A DNA stretch of 63,985 nt from Bacteroidales bacterium. Lineage in GTDB: Bacteria; Bacteroidota; Bacteroidia; Bacteroidales; F082. Both the position numbers and the translations under genes were made by a program. The stretch spans positions 1 through 63,985 of the forward strand of contig JANJXG010000118.1 of the NCBI GenBank assembly GCA_024709145.1. The letters run 5' to 3'. The notes beneath the pieces are model-generated. The model ran no database searches. It saw only the letters and a list, made by a program, of their open reading frames with translations, and was not told where the DNA came from. Below, one piece after another: positions 1 to 8,754 of the stretch (positions are counted from its first letter, which is position 1; the number at the start of each line of letters is the position of its first letter).

Positions 1-622
1 ATCTGCGGCATGGTTGCAGGCAGGCACCGCGGTTGGCCGAAGAGTTTAGTAAGTCGAGGCTCAGGTAACACTTGCCCGATACTGCCATGCACAGGGCTCC
101 GTGGACAAATATCTCGATTCTGACTGCCTGACCGGAAGGACCTTTTATCTGCTTTTCACGAATGGCTGTCGTGATGGCTTTTACCTGTTCAAGCGAAAGT
201 TCACGTGCTGTTACCATCACATCGGCATATTGGGCGTAATAGCTTACGGCTTCGGTATTGGTGATGTTGCACTGGGTTGACATATGTACCTCCACACCAC
301 ATTGTCGGGCATATTGAATGACTGCCTGATCGGCTGCAATCACTGCGCTGATTCCGTTTAATTTGACGGCATCCACCAGTGAGCGCATGGCTGCAAGCTC
401 ACTGTCATACACAACAGTGTTGATGGTTACATAGCTTTTAATATTATGGTGACGACAAATGGCGGCAATCTCAGCCAGATCACTGAGGCTGAAATTTTGC
501 GATGATTTGCTGCGCATATTCAGGTTACCCACCCCGAAATAAACCGAACCGGCTCCCGCCTGAATGGCGGCAGTGAGGGCTTCATATGAACCCACAGGTG
601 CCATGATTTCAATCTGATTCAT
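1..622 (-). CDS. Peptidase U32 family protein (partial, C-terminus outside window)
   Basis: The visible 207 residues start MNQIEIMAPVGSYEAL and form the N-terminal half of a U32 (YhbU/RlhA/TrhP-type) protein. The family signature is clear: EIFVHGALCMAVSGKCYLS, with both conserved cysteines, followed by the family NRGACLQPCRR. Despite the name, characterised members mostly take part in RNA hydroxylation (tRNA or 23S rRNA) using prephenate or an Fe-S cluster; which member this is cannot be told from half a protein. The gene runs off the left edge. The start is set by a TACCTTTG -7 box only 4 nt upstream of the ATG, which leaves almost no leader. Family assignment is firm, substrate unknown. Confidence 0.9.
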   Translation of the reverse strand, partial: MNQIEIMAPVGSYEALTAAIQAGAGSVYFGVGNLNMRSKSSQNFSLSDLAEIAAICRHHNIKSYVTINTVVYDSELAAMRSLVDAVKLNGISAVIAADQAVIQYARQCGVEVHMSTQCNITNTEAVSYYAQYADVMVTARELSLEQVKAITTAIREKQIKGPSGQAVRIEIFVHGALCMAVSGKCYLSLDLLNSSANRGACLQPCRR

Positions 623-626
623 GCGG

Positions 627-634
627 CAAAGGTA
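627..634 (-). promoter_or_regulatory. -7 box (TACCTTTG) of the U32 gene
   Basis: TACCTTTG on the minus strand matches the Bacteroidota TAnnTTTG box and ends 4 nt before the ATG. If transcription begins about 4 nt past the box, as is usual, the mRNA would start at or next to the initiation codon. Confidence 0.6.
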
Positions 635-841
635 GGAAGGATTTCGGAATGGAAGGTTATTTAGGATAAAATTGTCTTGTTTATACCAATGATATTGACT
701 GAATTGAAATGTCTGTTCTATTGCGATCCGGCCCGATTGATGATAGCAACGAATCCTCGAAGGACGATTTTACTTTATTTTATAGATTTGGTATTTGTGT
801 GATGAAATCCCGTAGTCTTTTCGAATTCTTTGCCCGTCAAA

Positions 842-1405
842 TTAGGTAGCAGACGTGTAGCTGTTGAACCGGAGGATGTTTTGGATTTCTTTTCTTGTTT
901 TTTTTCTCAAGGGATAATTTTCCGGAGCATAGCCAACTGTAATCATCAGGCCTATGCTGCGGTCATCGGGAATCCGGAGCAGGTTTTTCACTTGCTGTTC
1001 GTCAAACCAGCCTAACATGCATGTGCCAAGACCCAGTTCTGCGGCTTGCAGGCAAAATTGTCCGGCAGCAATGCCAATATCAATCAATGGATATTCTTTC
1101 TTTTTGAGTCTTCCGCCCATTTCGGTTAATACCTTTGTTTTTTCTATCACGATGGTTACAATTACCGGAGCCTGAGCAACAAATTGGTTAAACGAACCCA
1201 AAGGTCCGCGGCAGGCCATTGCGAGATTCCTCAAAAGCTCAGGTTCATCAGCCACCACAAAAGTCCAGGGTTGAGCATTGCTTGCAGATGGTGAAAGGCG
1301 CGCTGCCTCGATACACATCATCAGTTTTGAGACCTCAACAGATGTCGCGGAATATTTTCTGACACTTTGCCGTATGGCGGCCAGTTGTGAAAAGGACTGT
1401 TGCAT
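842..1405 (-). CDS. Nitroreductase family protein (FMN-dependent)
   Basis: 187 residues with the nitroreductase fold. The N-terminal AIRQSVRKYS is the FMN phosphate-contacting RxSxRxF/Y-type motif. SPSASNAQPWTF (about residues 37-48) is the canonical flavin-contact segment. The C-terminal half has AELGLGTCMLGWF, where the conserved Gly stretch lies near the isoalloxazine ring, then a short basic tail. The length is that of the small single-domain members. Family enzymes use NAD(P)H to reduce nitro compounds, quinones or flavins; the physiological substrate is not readable. Transcribed alone, with TAAATTTG (1428-1435) upstream as probable -7 box. Confidence 0.9.
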   Translation of the reverse strand: MQQSFSQLAAIRQSVRKYSATSVEVSKLMMCIEAARLSPSASNAQPWTFVVADEPELLRNLAMACRGPLGSFNQFVAQAPVIVTIVIEKTKVLTEMGGRLKKKEYPLIDIGIAAGQFCLQAAELGLGTCMLGWFDEQQVKNLLRIPDDRSIGLMITVGYAPENYPLRKKTRKEIQNILRFNSYTSAT

Positions 1406-1427
1406 TTAATACAGGAATTTCGGTGAA

Positions 1428-1435
1428 CAAATTTA
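1428..1435 (-). promoter_or_regulatory. -7 box (TAAATTTG) of the nitroreductase gene
   Basis: A minus-strand TAAATTTG lies 22 nt upstream of the nitroreductase start and fits TAnnTTTG exactly. A TTG upstream at 1451-1453 is only 15 nt away, so the -33 element is uncertain. Confidence 0.5.
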
Positions 1436-1488
1436 GAAACAAAAAAGACGCAAGGTATCTGCCAGGGCTTGCTTTTCGAAGAAAGCTC

Positions 1489-1516
1489 TTGCGGTGACAG
1501 AAAAACATTACTTTTA
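1489..1516 (+). promoter_or_regulatory. Promoter TTG-N17-TACTTTTA for the 1540 gene
   Basis: TTG at 1489-1491 and TACTTTTA at 1509-1516 fit the Bacteroidota -33/-7 layout with one mismatch in the last base of the -7 box. The box covers the possible ATG at 1516, so that codon would not be in the transcript; this argues for the ATG at 1540. Confidence 0.45.
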
Positions 1517-1539
1517 TGCACAAATTCAATGTTTCGGTT

Positions 1540-2607
1540 ATGAAAAAAATTTTCAAACGTATGCTTCAAATCGTTATAGGTCTGTTCATTACGGTGGTTT
1601 TTCTTCTGGGATTATTTTTGTTTTACATCAATTACAAGGATTACATTCCGGAGCCCATCGAAGAGCTACAAATCATTCATAAACGCAACCGTATCGTTAC
1701 CGAGGAGTCATTCGAGCTTATCAGCTGGAATATTGGCTATGCCGGACTTGGAAAAGAGATGGATTTTTTCTATGACAAAGGCAAGAAAACCCGCACCACA
1801 CAAGCCATGACCGAGCACTATATGCAGGGTATCACCAAGTTTATCAGCTCTCAGCCCCAGGTTGATTTCTGGCTTTTTCAAGAGGTAGATTTCAAGGCTA
1901 AAAGAACCTATGGGCTGGATGAAAGCATTGTGTTGGCCAACACTTTGCCCAACTATAACTATGTTAGTGCCCTCAATTATGTGGTGCCTTTTGTACCGGT
2001 TCCACTAACCGAACCCATGGGTCATGTTCGTGCAGGCATGATGAGTTTTTCTTCTTATTCTCCACGTTTGAGCCGCAGATACGCCTACCCTTTGATCGCA
2101 GGTTGGCCCGACAGAATGTTTTTACTCGACAGATGTTTTATCGAAATGCGCTTCAACCTGGGGGAAGGTCGTGAACTGGTGGTGCTCAATACGCACAACT
2201 CAGCTTTTATTGACAATCAGCGGCTGATGAAACAAGAACTCGACGTAATCCACGCCAAGATGATGAGCGAGTATGAGTTGGGTAATTATGTAATCGCAGG
2301 TGGCGACTGGAATATGAATCCAGCAGGATTTTATCCCGTTGATGGTTATGGCGGACACCGCTATAAGCCAGTGGCTGTGAAAATCGAAGATGATTTTCTG
2401 CCTGAAGGATGGCAGATTAGTTTCGATAGTAAAGCCCCTACCAACCGCTCACTGCATCAGGCTTACCTCAAGGGTGACAACGAAACCACTACGATCGATT
2501 TTTATATCAGTTCGCCGAATATCAGTGTGCTCGGGGTCGAAACCATCGATCTGGACTTTGTTCACAGCGATCATAATCCGGTCAGAATAAAGATTTTACT
2601 TCAATAA
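1540..2607 (+). CDS. Endonuclease/exonuclease/phosphatase (EEP) family protein, membrane-anchored
   Basis: 355 residues. One N-terminal membrane segment (about residues 8-28) is followed by an EEP-fold domain that would face the periplasm. The metal-dependent active-site motifs appear in order: ISWNIGY, FQEVD with the metal-binding Glu, NTHNS, GGDWNMNP with the catalytic Asp and Asn, and the final HSDHNPV with the catalytic His. Relatives cleave phosphodiesters in nucleic acids, sphingomyelin or inositol phosphates; motifs alone do not decide the substrate. An ATG at 1516 would add eight residues but overlaps the likely -7 box. The YceI gene follows after 2 bp and the sensor kinase after that, so the three probably form an operon. 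Confidence 0.88.
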   Translation: MKKIFKRMLQIVIGLFITVVFLLGLFLFYINYKDYIPEPIEELQIIHKRNRIVTEESFELISWNIGYAGLGKEMDFFYDKGKKTRTTQAMTEHYMQGITKFISSQPQVDFWLFQEVDFKAKRTYGLDESIVLANTLPNYNYVSALNYVVPFVPVPLTEPMGHVRAGMMSFSSYSPRLSRRYAYPLIAGWPDRMFLLDRCFIEMRFNLGEGRELVVLNTHNSAFIDNQRLMKQELDVIHAKMMSEYELGNYVIAGGDWNMNPAGFYPVDGYGGHRYKPVAVKIEDDFLPEGWQISFDSKAPTNRSLHQAYLKGDNETTTIDFYISSPNISVLGVETIDLDFVHSDHNPVRIKILLQ

Positions 2608-2609
2608 TA

Positions 2610-3200
2610 ATGATTGCCGTTCGTTTGAGATACTTTTTTTTGTGGCTACTTCTGCTGACTTCATGGCATTCTTTCGGACAGGATTTTCAAAGCTGTGTTA
2701 CGGAGAATGGCCGCGTGAGTTTCGTTTCCGAAGCTCCTCTTGAAGTCATCAAAGCAGCCTCTGCTTCGTTGAAGGGAGCCATTAATATCAAGCAGCAAAC
2801 GTTTCTTTTTATACTCGAGAATGCTACCTTTAAAGGCTTTAACAGTCCTCTACAGCAGGAGCACTTTCACGAAAACTACATGGAAACCAAGAGGTACCCG
2901 CAGACAACCTTCAAAGGTAAAATCATCGAGACCCTCGAATGGAAAAACGGTCAATCCCAGACGGTCAGAGCCAAAGGCATACTCGACCTTCATGGCGTAA
3001 AACAGGAACGAATCATTCAGGCCACTCTTGTGTATGAAGCCGACCGTTGCAGACTTATTGCCGGTTTCAATGTTCTGCTCGATGACCATGCCATCAGGAT
3101 ACCAAAAGTCGTTTCGAAGAAGATTGCCCAGGAAATCAGGATTGAAGTGGATGCCGTGATGCTTCCCCACCAGGTAAGCCCTGAAAAAGCAGACCGATGA
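2610..3200 (+). CDS. YceI-like family protein, secreted
   Basis: 196 residues with a signal peptide (hydrophobic run about residues 9-20, cleavage near SFG-QD). The body reads as a YceI lipocalin-like barrel: VSFVSEAPLEVIKAAS near the start, a central ETKRYPQTTFKGKI and the family LDLHGVKQ. YceI proteins bind isoprenoid-like lipids in a beta-barrel and sit in the periplasm or on lipid anchors; this one has no lipobox Cys. It starts 2 bp after the EEP gene and its end overlaps the next start by 4 bp (ATGA), pointing to translational coupling. Ligand unknown. Confidence 0.85.
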   Translation: MIAVRLRYFFLWLLLLTSWHSFGQDFQSCVTENGRVSFVSEAPLEVIKAASASLKGAINIKQQTFLFILENATFKGFNSPLQQEHFHENYMETKRYPQTTFKGKIIETLEWKNGQSQTVRAKGILDLHGVKQERIIQATLVYEADRCRLIAGFNVLLDDHAIRIPKVVSKKIAQEIRIEVDAVMLPHQVSPEKADR

Positions 3201-6103
3201 AAGGAAGCAATGCAACAGCCCGAATAGCGGGTTTTTTCCTGGCTGTTATGCTTCCCGTTTTTTCGGCAACACAGGGTCTGTTTTCGCAGCAACTCTTTAA
3301 CCGAAACTTTCAGCCCGGCTACCAAATCGATGGTAACAAAATTACGGCGATGACGGAAGACAGCCGAGGCTTTGTTTTTCTGGGTGTCAGGGGCGGAGTT
3401 TATGGTTTTGACGGCGTGGCTTACCATCCTTTGCCCTTTCCCGACAGCCTGAAACATTATGATGTGAGCATGCTGGCTGACGCTGGTCAGCAATTGTTTG
3501 CAGGTTTGAGCAGCGGAGCACTTTTATGCTGGACAAACACCGGAATGGATCAGTTGCCTGAGTTGCTTATGCAGGCGGGGGCTCCGGTCACTGATATGGT
3601 TTTTAATTCCCGGCATACATGGATATCAACCTATGGAAACGGTATCTGGTTTCGAAGTGAGGTGGATGATAAATCCCTGTTTACAAAAGTAGACAAACTA
3701 CCCGACGAGTCGGTGTACGACCTGCATGCCGATGATGCAGGGAAGCTGTGGGCTGCTACTGATGGCGGCTTACTTCAGATCAGCAGTGTGGATGGGGCCT
3801 TCGAAATGGCTGTGTTTGGACCAACAGAAGGTTTGCCCGATTTGCTGGTAACATGTCTTTACCTGGATGAGGAAAATCAGCTCTGGCTTGGATTTCAGGA
3901 TGGAGGTTTTTGTTCTTTCGATCCGGTGAGTCATCAAGCCCAGCGTATTAAAGCAGCTGAAAACTGGCAAGCCGGCAGGGTAATAAAAATTATCCGGTTG
4001 GAAAACTATCTTTGGATGAGCACAGCCGGGCAAGGAATGCTCGCCTATCATCTCTATCACCGGCAGCTGATGGCTTGGCCTGAAAATGAGACCGCTGAAC
4101 TACCGCAACGAATTTTTCAACTCACCAGAAGCACCCTGAGGGGATTTTGGATGGCAGGACCGGAGAAAATAATCTGGACAACAGGGCGGCAGATTGAACT
4201 ACACAAACAAATCAACGGGCTGAACAGCGAGGCAACAACAGCCTTGTTTGCAGATAGCCGGAACAGGCTTTGGTGGAGCAATGAAGGCGGACTTTTTGTG
4301 TGTGACAATACTGGTATTGAACTGACTAAAGCCCGAAAAATCGCTCTCGGACCAACAGGAAAGGCCACATATGCCTCTTCGATCTGGGAAGATTCAAAAG
4401 GCAATATCTGGGTAGGAACACTCGACGAGGGTGTTTTTATGCTTGATGGGAGGGACTTCAGCATTCAACATTTTACGGAAAAAGACGGGCTTGTGAACAA
4501 CAATGTTCTTTCGGTTTCGGGTAAAGGCAATCAACTTTGGTTTGCTACGCTGGGGGGATTATCAGTTGCTGAAATCAATCCGGCAGGCAAGCTGGTTTTT
4601 CTGCAAGGTCAGGCTGCAGGCGCCGGCACCAATTATATCTATGATGTGCTTGCTGATCACCGCAACAACTTATGGATTGCAACCGACGGGCAGGGAATTC
4701 GAAAGGTAGAAAAAGGCAGGCACGTTGAGGTGTTGCCCGACAGCCTGAGGCGGGAAGTGGTTTACACCCTTGAAGAAGCCGCTGATGGAGCCATATGGGC
4801 CGCCATCCCTGAAAAAGGCCTGGTACGGTTAAAGAACGATAGCCTTTGGTGGCTGCGCGCATCTGATGGTTTGAGCTCAACCACCATTACCTCTATCATT
4901 CAAACGGCCAGTCCATACCTGATTGCTGTGGGTTACGACGGTTTTAATCTCATCAACGCATGGACCGGTAAAGTGGTGCGCGGAAGCAAGCATTATGGAT
5001 TGCCTTCGGCTCAGAGCGGTTTGGGCGTTGTAACAAATGCAGCTGACGGGACAGTTTTCATTGGAACTATTGAGGGCATCCTCCGGCTCGAATCAATTGG
5101 AGATCTCGCCAACAGAGAACCTTTGATTCAACTGAGACGCATTACAGCCAATCTTGAGGCAATAGACTATAGTCGGCCAATCAGTCTCTTACCTGATCAG
5201 CGGCAGGTGAGTGTTTCATTCGCCGGCTTGTGGTATCCGCAACCCGAACAGATTCGTTTTCGTGTAAGCCTCAGCGGCAGAGATACGACCACCTTTGAAA
5301 CCCGTGATCAAACGTTACATTTTGGCAAGCTGGATGCCGGAGTCTACAAGTTGGGCATTCAGGAAGCCGATGCTGAAAACAATGGCGAGGCGCTCGAAAT
5401 TGATTTTACAATCAGGAAACCTTTGTGGCAGCAAACCTGGTTTATCATCTTGTTTCTGATTGCTGGTGCAGGTCTCATCTATTACTGGATAAAGGCACGA
5501 GAGGCAAAAATCAATGCCCGGCAACGGCTGTTGCGTGAGAAATCGGAGTTCGAATACCGCAACCTCCGAAGTCAGGTCAATCCACATTTTCTTTTTAACA
5601 GCTTTAGCACGCTGATCGCCCTGATCGAAAATCAGGGCAATGATGCCGTGGCTTACGTGGAGAAACTATCCGATTTTTTCCGTCAGATACTCGAACACCG
5701 AGACGACACCTTTATCACCATCAGCGAAGAGCTGCAACTACTTCAGACTTACCTCTTCCTGCAACAAAAACGCTATGGAAAAGGTTTTGTGGCCCGGATT
5801 GAACTACCTGATGCCGTCCTTCCTACCCTCATACCGCCCATGACGCTGCAAATGCTGGCCGAAAACGCCCTCAAACACAATATTGCTTCAAAGGATAATC
5901 CCTTGGAATTGAGAATTTATTTCGAGGAAAACATGGTTGTAGTGTCCAACAAATTGCAGCTTCGCAGCAGCAAGGAAGCCTCCACAGGTCTGGGGTTACG
6001 GAACATTCGTGAGCGATACCAGACTTTTGCAGGTCTGCAGCCCACAATTGAACAAACAGACAAAAGCTTCAGGGTTTTATTACCCCCGATAAAAAGCCAC
6101 TGA
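3197..6103 (+). CDS. REG_PROP-repeat sensor histidine kinase, LytS/YehU-type
   Basis: 968 residues. A signal peptide is followed by a large extracytoplasmic beta-propeller region built from two-component-regulator-propeller repeats such as LWAATDGGLL, LWLGFQDGG, IWVGTLDEGVF and LWIATDGQGI. A Y_Y_Y-like domain then leads into one membrane helix (about residues 748-768) and a short coil. The kinase is of the His_kinase/LytS type: RSQVNPHFLFNSFSTL with phospho-acceptor His797, and a C-terminal ATPase with a late GLGLRNIRERY. Such kinases usually pair with LytTR response regulators, but none is next door, so it is orphaned here. It is coupled to the YceI gene, which suggests an envelope signal, and converges on ftsX. 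Confidence 0.9.
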   Translation: MKGSNATARIAGFFLAVMLPVFSATQGLFSQQLFNRNFQPGYQIDGNKITAMTEDSRGFVFLGVRGGVYGFDGVAYHPLPFPDSLKHYDVSMLADAGQQLFAGLSSGALLCWTNTGMDQLPELLMQAGAPVTDMVFNSRHTWISTYGNGIWFRSEVDDKSLFTKVDKLPDESVYDLHADDAGKLWAATDGGLLQISSVDGAFEMAVFGPTEGLPDLLVTCLYLDEENQLWLGFQDGGFCSFDPVSHQAQRIKAAENWQAGRVIKIIRLENYLWMSTAGQGMLAYHLYHRQLMAWPENETAELPQRIFQLTRSTLRGFWMAGPEKIIWTTGRQIELHKQINGLNSEATTALFADSRNRLWWSNEGGLFVCDNTGIELTKARKIALGPTGKATYASSIWEDSKGNIWVGTLDEGVFMLDGRDFSIQHFTEKDGLVNNNVLSVSGKGNQLWFATLGGLSVAEINPAGKLVFLQGQAAGAGTNYIYDVLADHRNNLWIATDGQGIRKVEKGRHVEVLPDSLRREVVYTLEEAADGAIWAAIPEKGLVRLKNDSLWWLRASDGLSSTTITSIIQTASPYLIAVGYDGFNLINAWTGKVVRGSKHYGLPSAQSGLGVVTNAADGTVFIGTIEGILRLESIGDLANREPLIQLRRITANLEAIDYSRPISLLPDQRQVSVSFAGLWYPQPEQIRFRVSLSGRDTTTFETRDQTLHFGKLDAGVYKLGIQEADAENNGEALEIDFTIRKPLWQQTWFIILFLIAGAGLIYYWIKAREAKINARQRLLREKSEFEYRNLRSQVNPHFLFNSFSTLIALIENQGNDAVAYVEKLSDFFRQILEHRDDTFITISEELQLLQTYLFLQQKRYGKGFVARIELPDAVLPTLIPPMTLQMLAENALKHNIASKDNPLELRIYFEENMVVVSNKLQLRSSKEASTGLGLRNIRERYQTFAGLQPTIEQTDKSFRVLLPPIKSH

Positions 6104-6123
6104 ATCAGAAAAGAATCGCAGAA

Positions 6124-7008
6124 TCAGACAAACAGTTTGTCGGTTTTGATGCGCAGATATTTTCTCATGGCAAAATAAGTACTCATGCCGGTGAGCAACA
6201 TGCCGGTAATTAAAATGAAGGCATATAACAAGCCAATCGATTTAATATCTTGTAATTGAGAGAGTTCTGGAATGCCTTTCACAGCCAGATAAAGCATGCC
6301 CGAAAGCAGCACCAGCGAAATCAACCCACCAATGAGTCCTTGAATCAAGCCGGTGACAACAAAAGGTTTGCGAATAAAACCTTCGGTAGCACCAACAAGT
6401 TGCATGCTGCGAATCAAAAAGCGTCGGGCATAGATTGATAGCCTGATCGTATTGTTGATTAAGGCCACCGAAATAAAAAGTAACAGTAAAACAAAGGTAA
6501 GAAGCACCAAACCAATACGACGAATGTTTTGGTTGATGAGGTCAACGAGTGACTTTTGGTAATAGACTTCTTTAACATCCTGATTTTGCATCAGTTTTTG
6601 TTCGATCAGTGCCAGACTGTCGGAGTTGGCCCATTCGGCTCTGAATTTCACTTCGATGGATGGCAACAGCGGGTTTTCATCATCGCCCAGCCACTGCAGA
6701 AAATCTTCACCCAAATCCTGCGCCAGCCTTTTCGTAGCTTCTTCACGGGTGATGTAATAGGTTGATTTGACATGAGGGTTGGCATCGAGCATTTTTTGCA
6801 ACTGTATGATGCTGGCTTCCCGAACACCACCCTTCATGATGATCTCAAATCCAATATTTTCTTTGATCAAATCGCTTAATTTACTGGCATTCAATACAAT
6901 GATACCAAACATACCCAAGGTGAAAAGCACCAGGGAAATGCTTACTACCGAAGTCAGGTAGGAGCCGGTGAGCCTTCTTTGATGGAATTTATCTTCTTCA
7001 ACATCCAT
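6124..7008 (-). CDS. ftsX: Cell division permease FtsX
   Basis: 294 residues with the FtsX topology: a cytoplasmic N-terminus, TM1 at about residues 19-42, a periplasmic domain of about 120 residues, then three TMs in the C-terminal half (about 165-190, 215-240, 260-282). The TM2-TM3 region carries NNTIRLSIYARRFLIRSMQLVGAT, the conserved FtsX/MacB element. FtsX works with the ATPase FtsE to control peptidoglycan hydrolases at the septum. No ftsE is adjacent, as is common in Bacteroidota. No TAnnTTTG box was found in the upstream gap. Confidence 0.9.
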   Translation of the reverse strand: MDVEEDKFHQRRLTGSYLTSVVSISLVLFTLGMFGIIVLNASKLSDLIKENIGFEIIMKGGVREASIIQLQKMLDANPHVKSTYYITREEATKRLAQDLGEDFLQWLGDDENPLLPSIEVKFRAEWANSDSLALIEQKLMQNQDVKEVYYQKSLVDLINQNIRRIGLVLLTFVLLLLFISVALINNTIRLSIYARRFLIRSMQLVGATEGFIRKPFVVTGLIQGLIGGLISLVLLSGMLYLAVKGIPELSQLQDIKSIGLLYAFILITGMLLTGMSTYFAMRKYLRIKTDKLFV

Positions 7009-7235
7009 ATTCTCAGTTTCAGTCAGCTAAAATACATCATTTGAATCAATCAGACATTAATCACCGGATTGGAAAACAAGGTTGTTTTTTGTGACGGTAT
7101 GCAAATCATCGGGTTTTATGCAGCTTCTGAACCGACAGACATTTTTAAGCTTATGGCTTTCAAAAAAACTAATTTTTGGTTATTTGTTAACAGTCACAGC
7201 TTTAGTGTCTTAACAATTTTTAAACTTGCTGTAGA

Positions 7236-7265
7236 TTGTTTATCCTGCAGTTCGCCTTACTTTCG
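7236..7265 (+). promoter_or_regulatory. Possible promoter TTG-N19-TACTTTCG
   Basis: In the 274-bp gap between divergent ftsX and the 7283 gene, TTG (7236-7238) and TACTTTCG (7258-7265, one mismatch to TAnnTTTG) are spaced by 19 bp and would give a leader of about 15 nt. Nothing else was recognised in the gap. Confidence 0.35.
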
Positions 7266-7282
7266 CTGCTCAAACCTGCACC

Positions 7283-7918
7283 TTGCGAAAAATCATTTTC
7301 ATATTCTGTCTGCTGTCAGCAGCCCTCACGGTAAAAGCCCAGGAAAGCCCAATCTGGGTTGAAGGTCAGGTGTTGTCGGCCGACAGCTTGCTGCCACTGA
7401 AAAATGTGCATGTGATCAGTCGGCTCACCCGCAGCGGCACCATCAGCAATCCCGATGGCAAGTTCACCCTCAGGGCTTACCCTTTTGACACAGTTTATTT
7501 CAGTGCGGTGGGTTTTGGCTACACCATCAGGAAATACAGGGAATGGGATCATGAAGCCGGAACGCCTTGGAAAGTTTATCTCCATAAAGATACAGTGATG
7601 ATGGAAGAAGTAGTTGTGCGATCTTTTTATGACTGGCCAACATTTAAGCATATTTTTGTGAATATGACACCCATCAAGGCAGTTGATCTATCGAGTGTTA
7701 CAGATGAGCTCAAGGACATTTTACTTTATGTGCGGCCAGCCCCCATGACTTTTAAGGGTCCGATCCAAACACTTTACGACCTCTTCAACGATATGGCGAG
7801 GCTGCAACGGAGACTCGAACGCAATCGCCGTGCCTACAACGAACAACTCATTCGGGAAGGAAGAATGCAGGAGCTGATACCTGAAGAGCCTGACCACCTG
7901 GAAGAGAAAAAACCCTGA
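7283..7918 (+). CDS. Carboxypeptidase-regulatory-like (CarboxypepD_reg) domain protein, secreted
   Basis: 211 residues. The TTG start is chosen because it opens directly into a signal peptide (RKIIFIFCLLSAALTVKAQ). After it comes a 90-residue beta-sandwich like those at the front of TonB receptors and SusC: WVEGQVLSADSLLPLKNVHV, NPDGKFTLRAYPFDTVYFSAVGF and MEEVVV. Here it is free-standing, with a charged C-terminal tail (about residues 150-211) rich in Arg and Glu that may form a helix. Its function is not established; free forms may act in envelope assembly. Transcribed alone and convergent with mscS. Confidence 0.75.
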   Translation: MRKIIFIFCLLSAALTVKAQESPIWVEGQVLSADSLLPLKNVHVISRLTRSGTISNPDGKFTLRAYPFDTVYFSAVGFGYTIRKYREWDHEAGTPWKVYLHKDTVMMEEVVVRSFYDWPTFKHIFVNMTPIKAVDLSSVTDELKDILLYVRPAPMTFKGPIQTLYDLFNDMARLQRRLERNRRAYNEQLIREGRMQELIPEEPDHLEEKKP

Positions 7919-7925
7919 GAAAGCC

Positions 7926-8438
7926 TCAGGCCTCATTTTCAATATCCTGCGCTTCGAGCGCGATCGTTTTTTGCAAGACCACCGTGTTGGGGATGGTTAC
8001 CAACCCATTGGTTTCGGTGCGGATATACATAAAAAACAATGAAATGTTTTCAACTACTCCTTCAATGGGATAATCTTTATCCAAAATTTTGATTCTTCCG
8101 CCAATGTGCACCGGATGGTTGAAGAACAGGATCATACTCGAAGTGAGGTTAGACAGGATTGACCATTGGGCAAAAAACCCCACGCCCAGTATGGTTAGAG
8201 CCGATGTGATATAGAGTGTTACCTGTTTCGAATCAACACCCCAGATTGCTGTGAAAAGGATAAAGGCAACAAGGATGATGAGAAGGTTGATGATTTTGCT
8301 CATGATGCGCTTTCTTTCGAGGGCAAAATGGAATTTTACCATGATGTTGTTAACGAGCAATCGGAGGATAAATTTGATGATAACCATCGTCAGCAGCACA
8401 GCTACTGATTGAAGAAGTTGAATTTGATAGTGTTCCAT
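7926..8438 (-). CDS. Short MscS-family mechanosensitive channel
   Basis: 170 residues. Three hydrophobic segments are followed by the MscS pore helix and beta domain: VGFFAQWSILSNLTSSMIL, FFNHPVHIGGRI and GVVENISLFFMYIRTETNGLVTIPN. The protein stops about 15 residues after the IPN motif, so the C-terminal alpha/beta vestibule of E. coli MscS (286 aa) is missing. The stop lies 8 bp from the convergent neighbour and no continuing frame was seen, so this looks like a natural minimal form, not a frameshift. Channels of the family release solutes on hypo-osmotic shock. Confidence 0.82.
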   Translation of the reverse strand: MEHYQIQLLQSVAVLLTMVIIKFILRLLVNNIMVKFHFALERKRIMSKIINLLIILVAFILFTAIWGVDSKQVTLYITSALTILGVGFFAQWSILSNLTSSMILFFNHPVHIGGRIKILDKDYPIEGVVENISLFFMYIRTETNGLVTIPNTVVLQKTIALEAQDIENEA

Positions 8439-8548
8439 TCAGCGGACAGATTTCGTTCTGAACTGCAAAGATCAGCAATTTTAGCTTGCAGGGTTGAGAG
8501 AAAGCCCTCAAACATCATTTCACTGCCGGGAGGAGGAATAAATTGAAA

Positions 8549-8689
8549 ATGGAAAGTAAGAATCAGCAATATCTGTATTACCGGAAAGGATGTTATACAG
8601 CAGTAGCTGATTACAGCAGGATCTTCCTGGAAAAGTCGTCTTTCAAATTGAAAATGAGAACTGATTTATTGGAAACTTCGCAACAGTAG
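8549..8689 (+). CDS. Possible 46-residue small protein
   Basis: An ORF in the 353-bp gap between mscS and blaR1 encodes a Tyr-, Lys- and Gln-rich peptide (MESKNQQYLYYRKGCYTAVA at its start). It is preceded by AGGAGG (8531-8536), rare in this window, 12 nt from the ATG and 6 nt from an in-frame TTG at 8543. A hairpin terminator (8711-8745) follows. There is no membrane segment or recognised family. The unusual ribosome binding site and terminator are the only support. It could also be chance. Confidence 0.3.
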   Translation: MESKNQQYLYYRKGCYTAVADYSRIFLEKSSFKLKMRTDLLETSQQ

Positions 8690-8710
8690 TCGGGAGTTTT
8701 ACCCAGAAAA

Positions 8711-8745
8711 AAAGCCGGCAAAGCGTTTGCTTGTACCGGCTTTTG
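8711..8745. terminator. Bidirectional hairpin terminator
   Basis: AAAAGCCGG (8711-8719) and CCGGCTTTT (8737-8745) form a 9-bp stem with a 17-nt loop. On the minus strand it ends in a T run and would terminate blaI-blaR1. On the plus strand it would end the small ORF. Confidence 0.75.
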
Positions 8746-8754
8746 TGTTCAGAT

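Noticed and set aside
7069-7362. 97-codon plus-strand ORF in the ftsX-7283 gap
   Set aside because: It runs into the 7283 gene in another frame, has no recognised features, and looks like a shadow with a chance extension.
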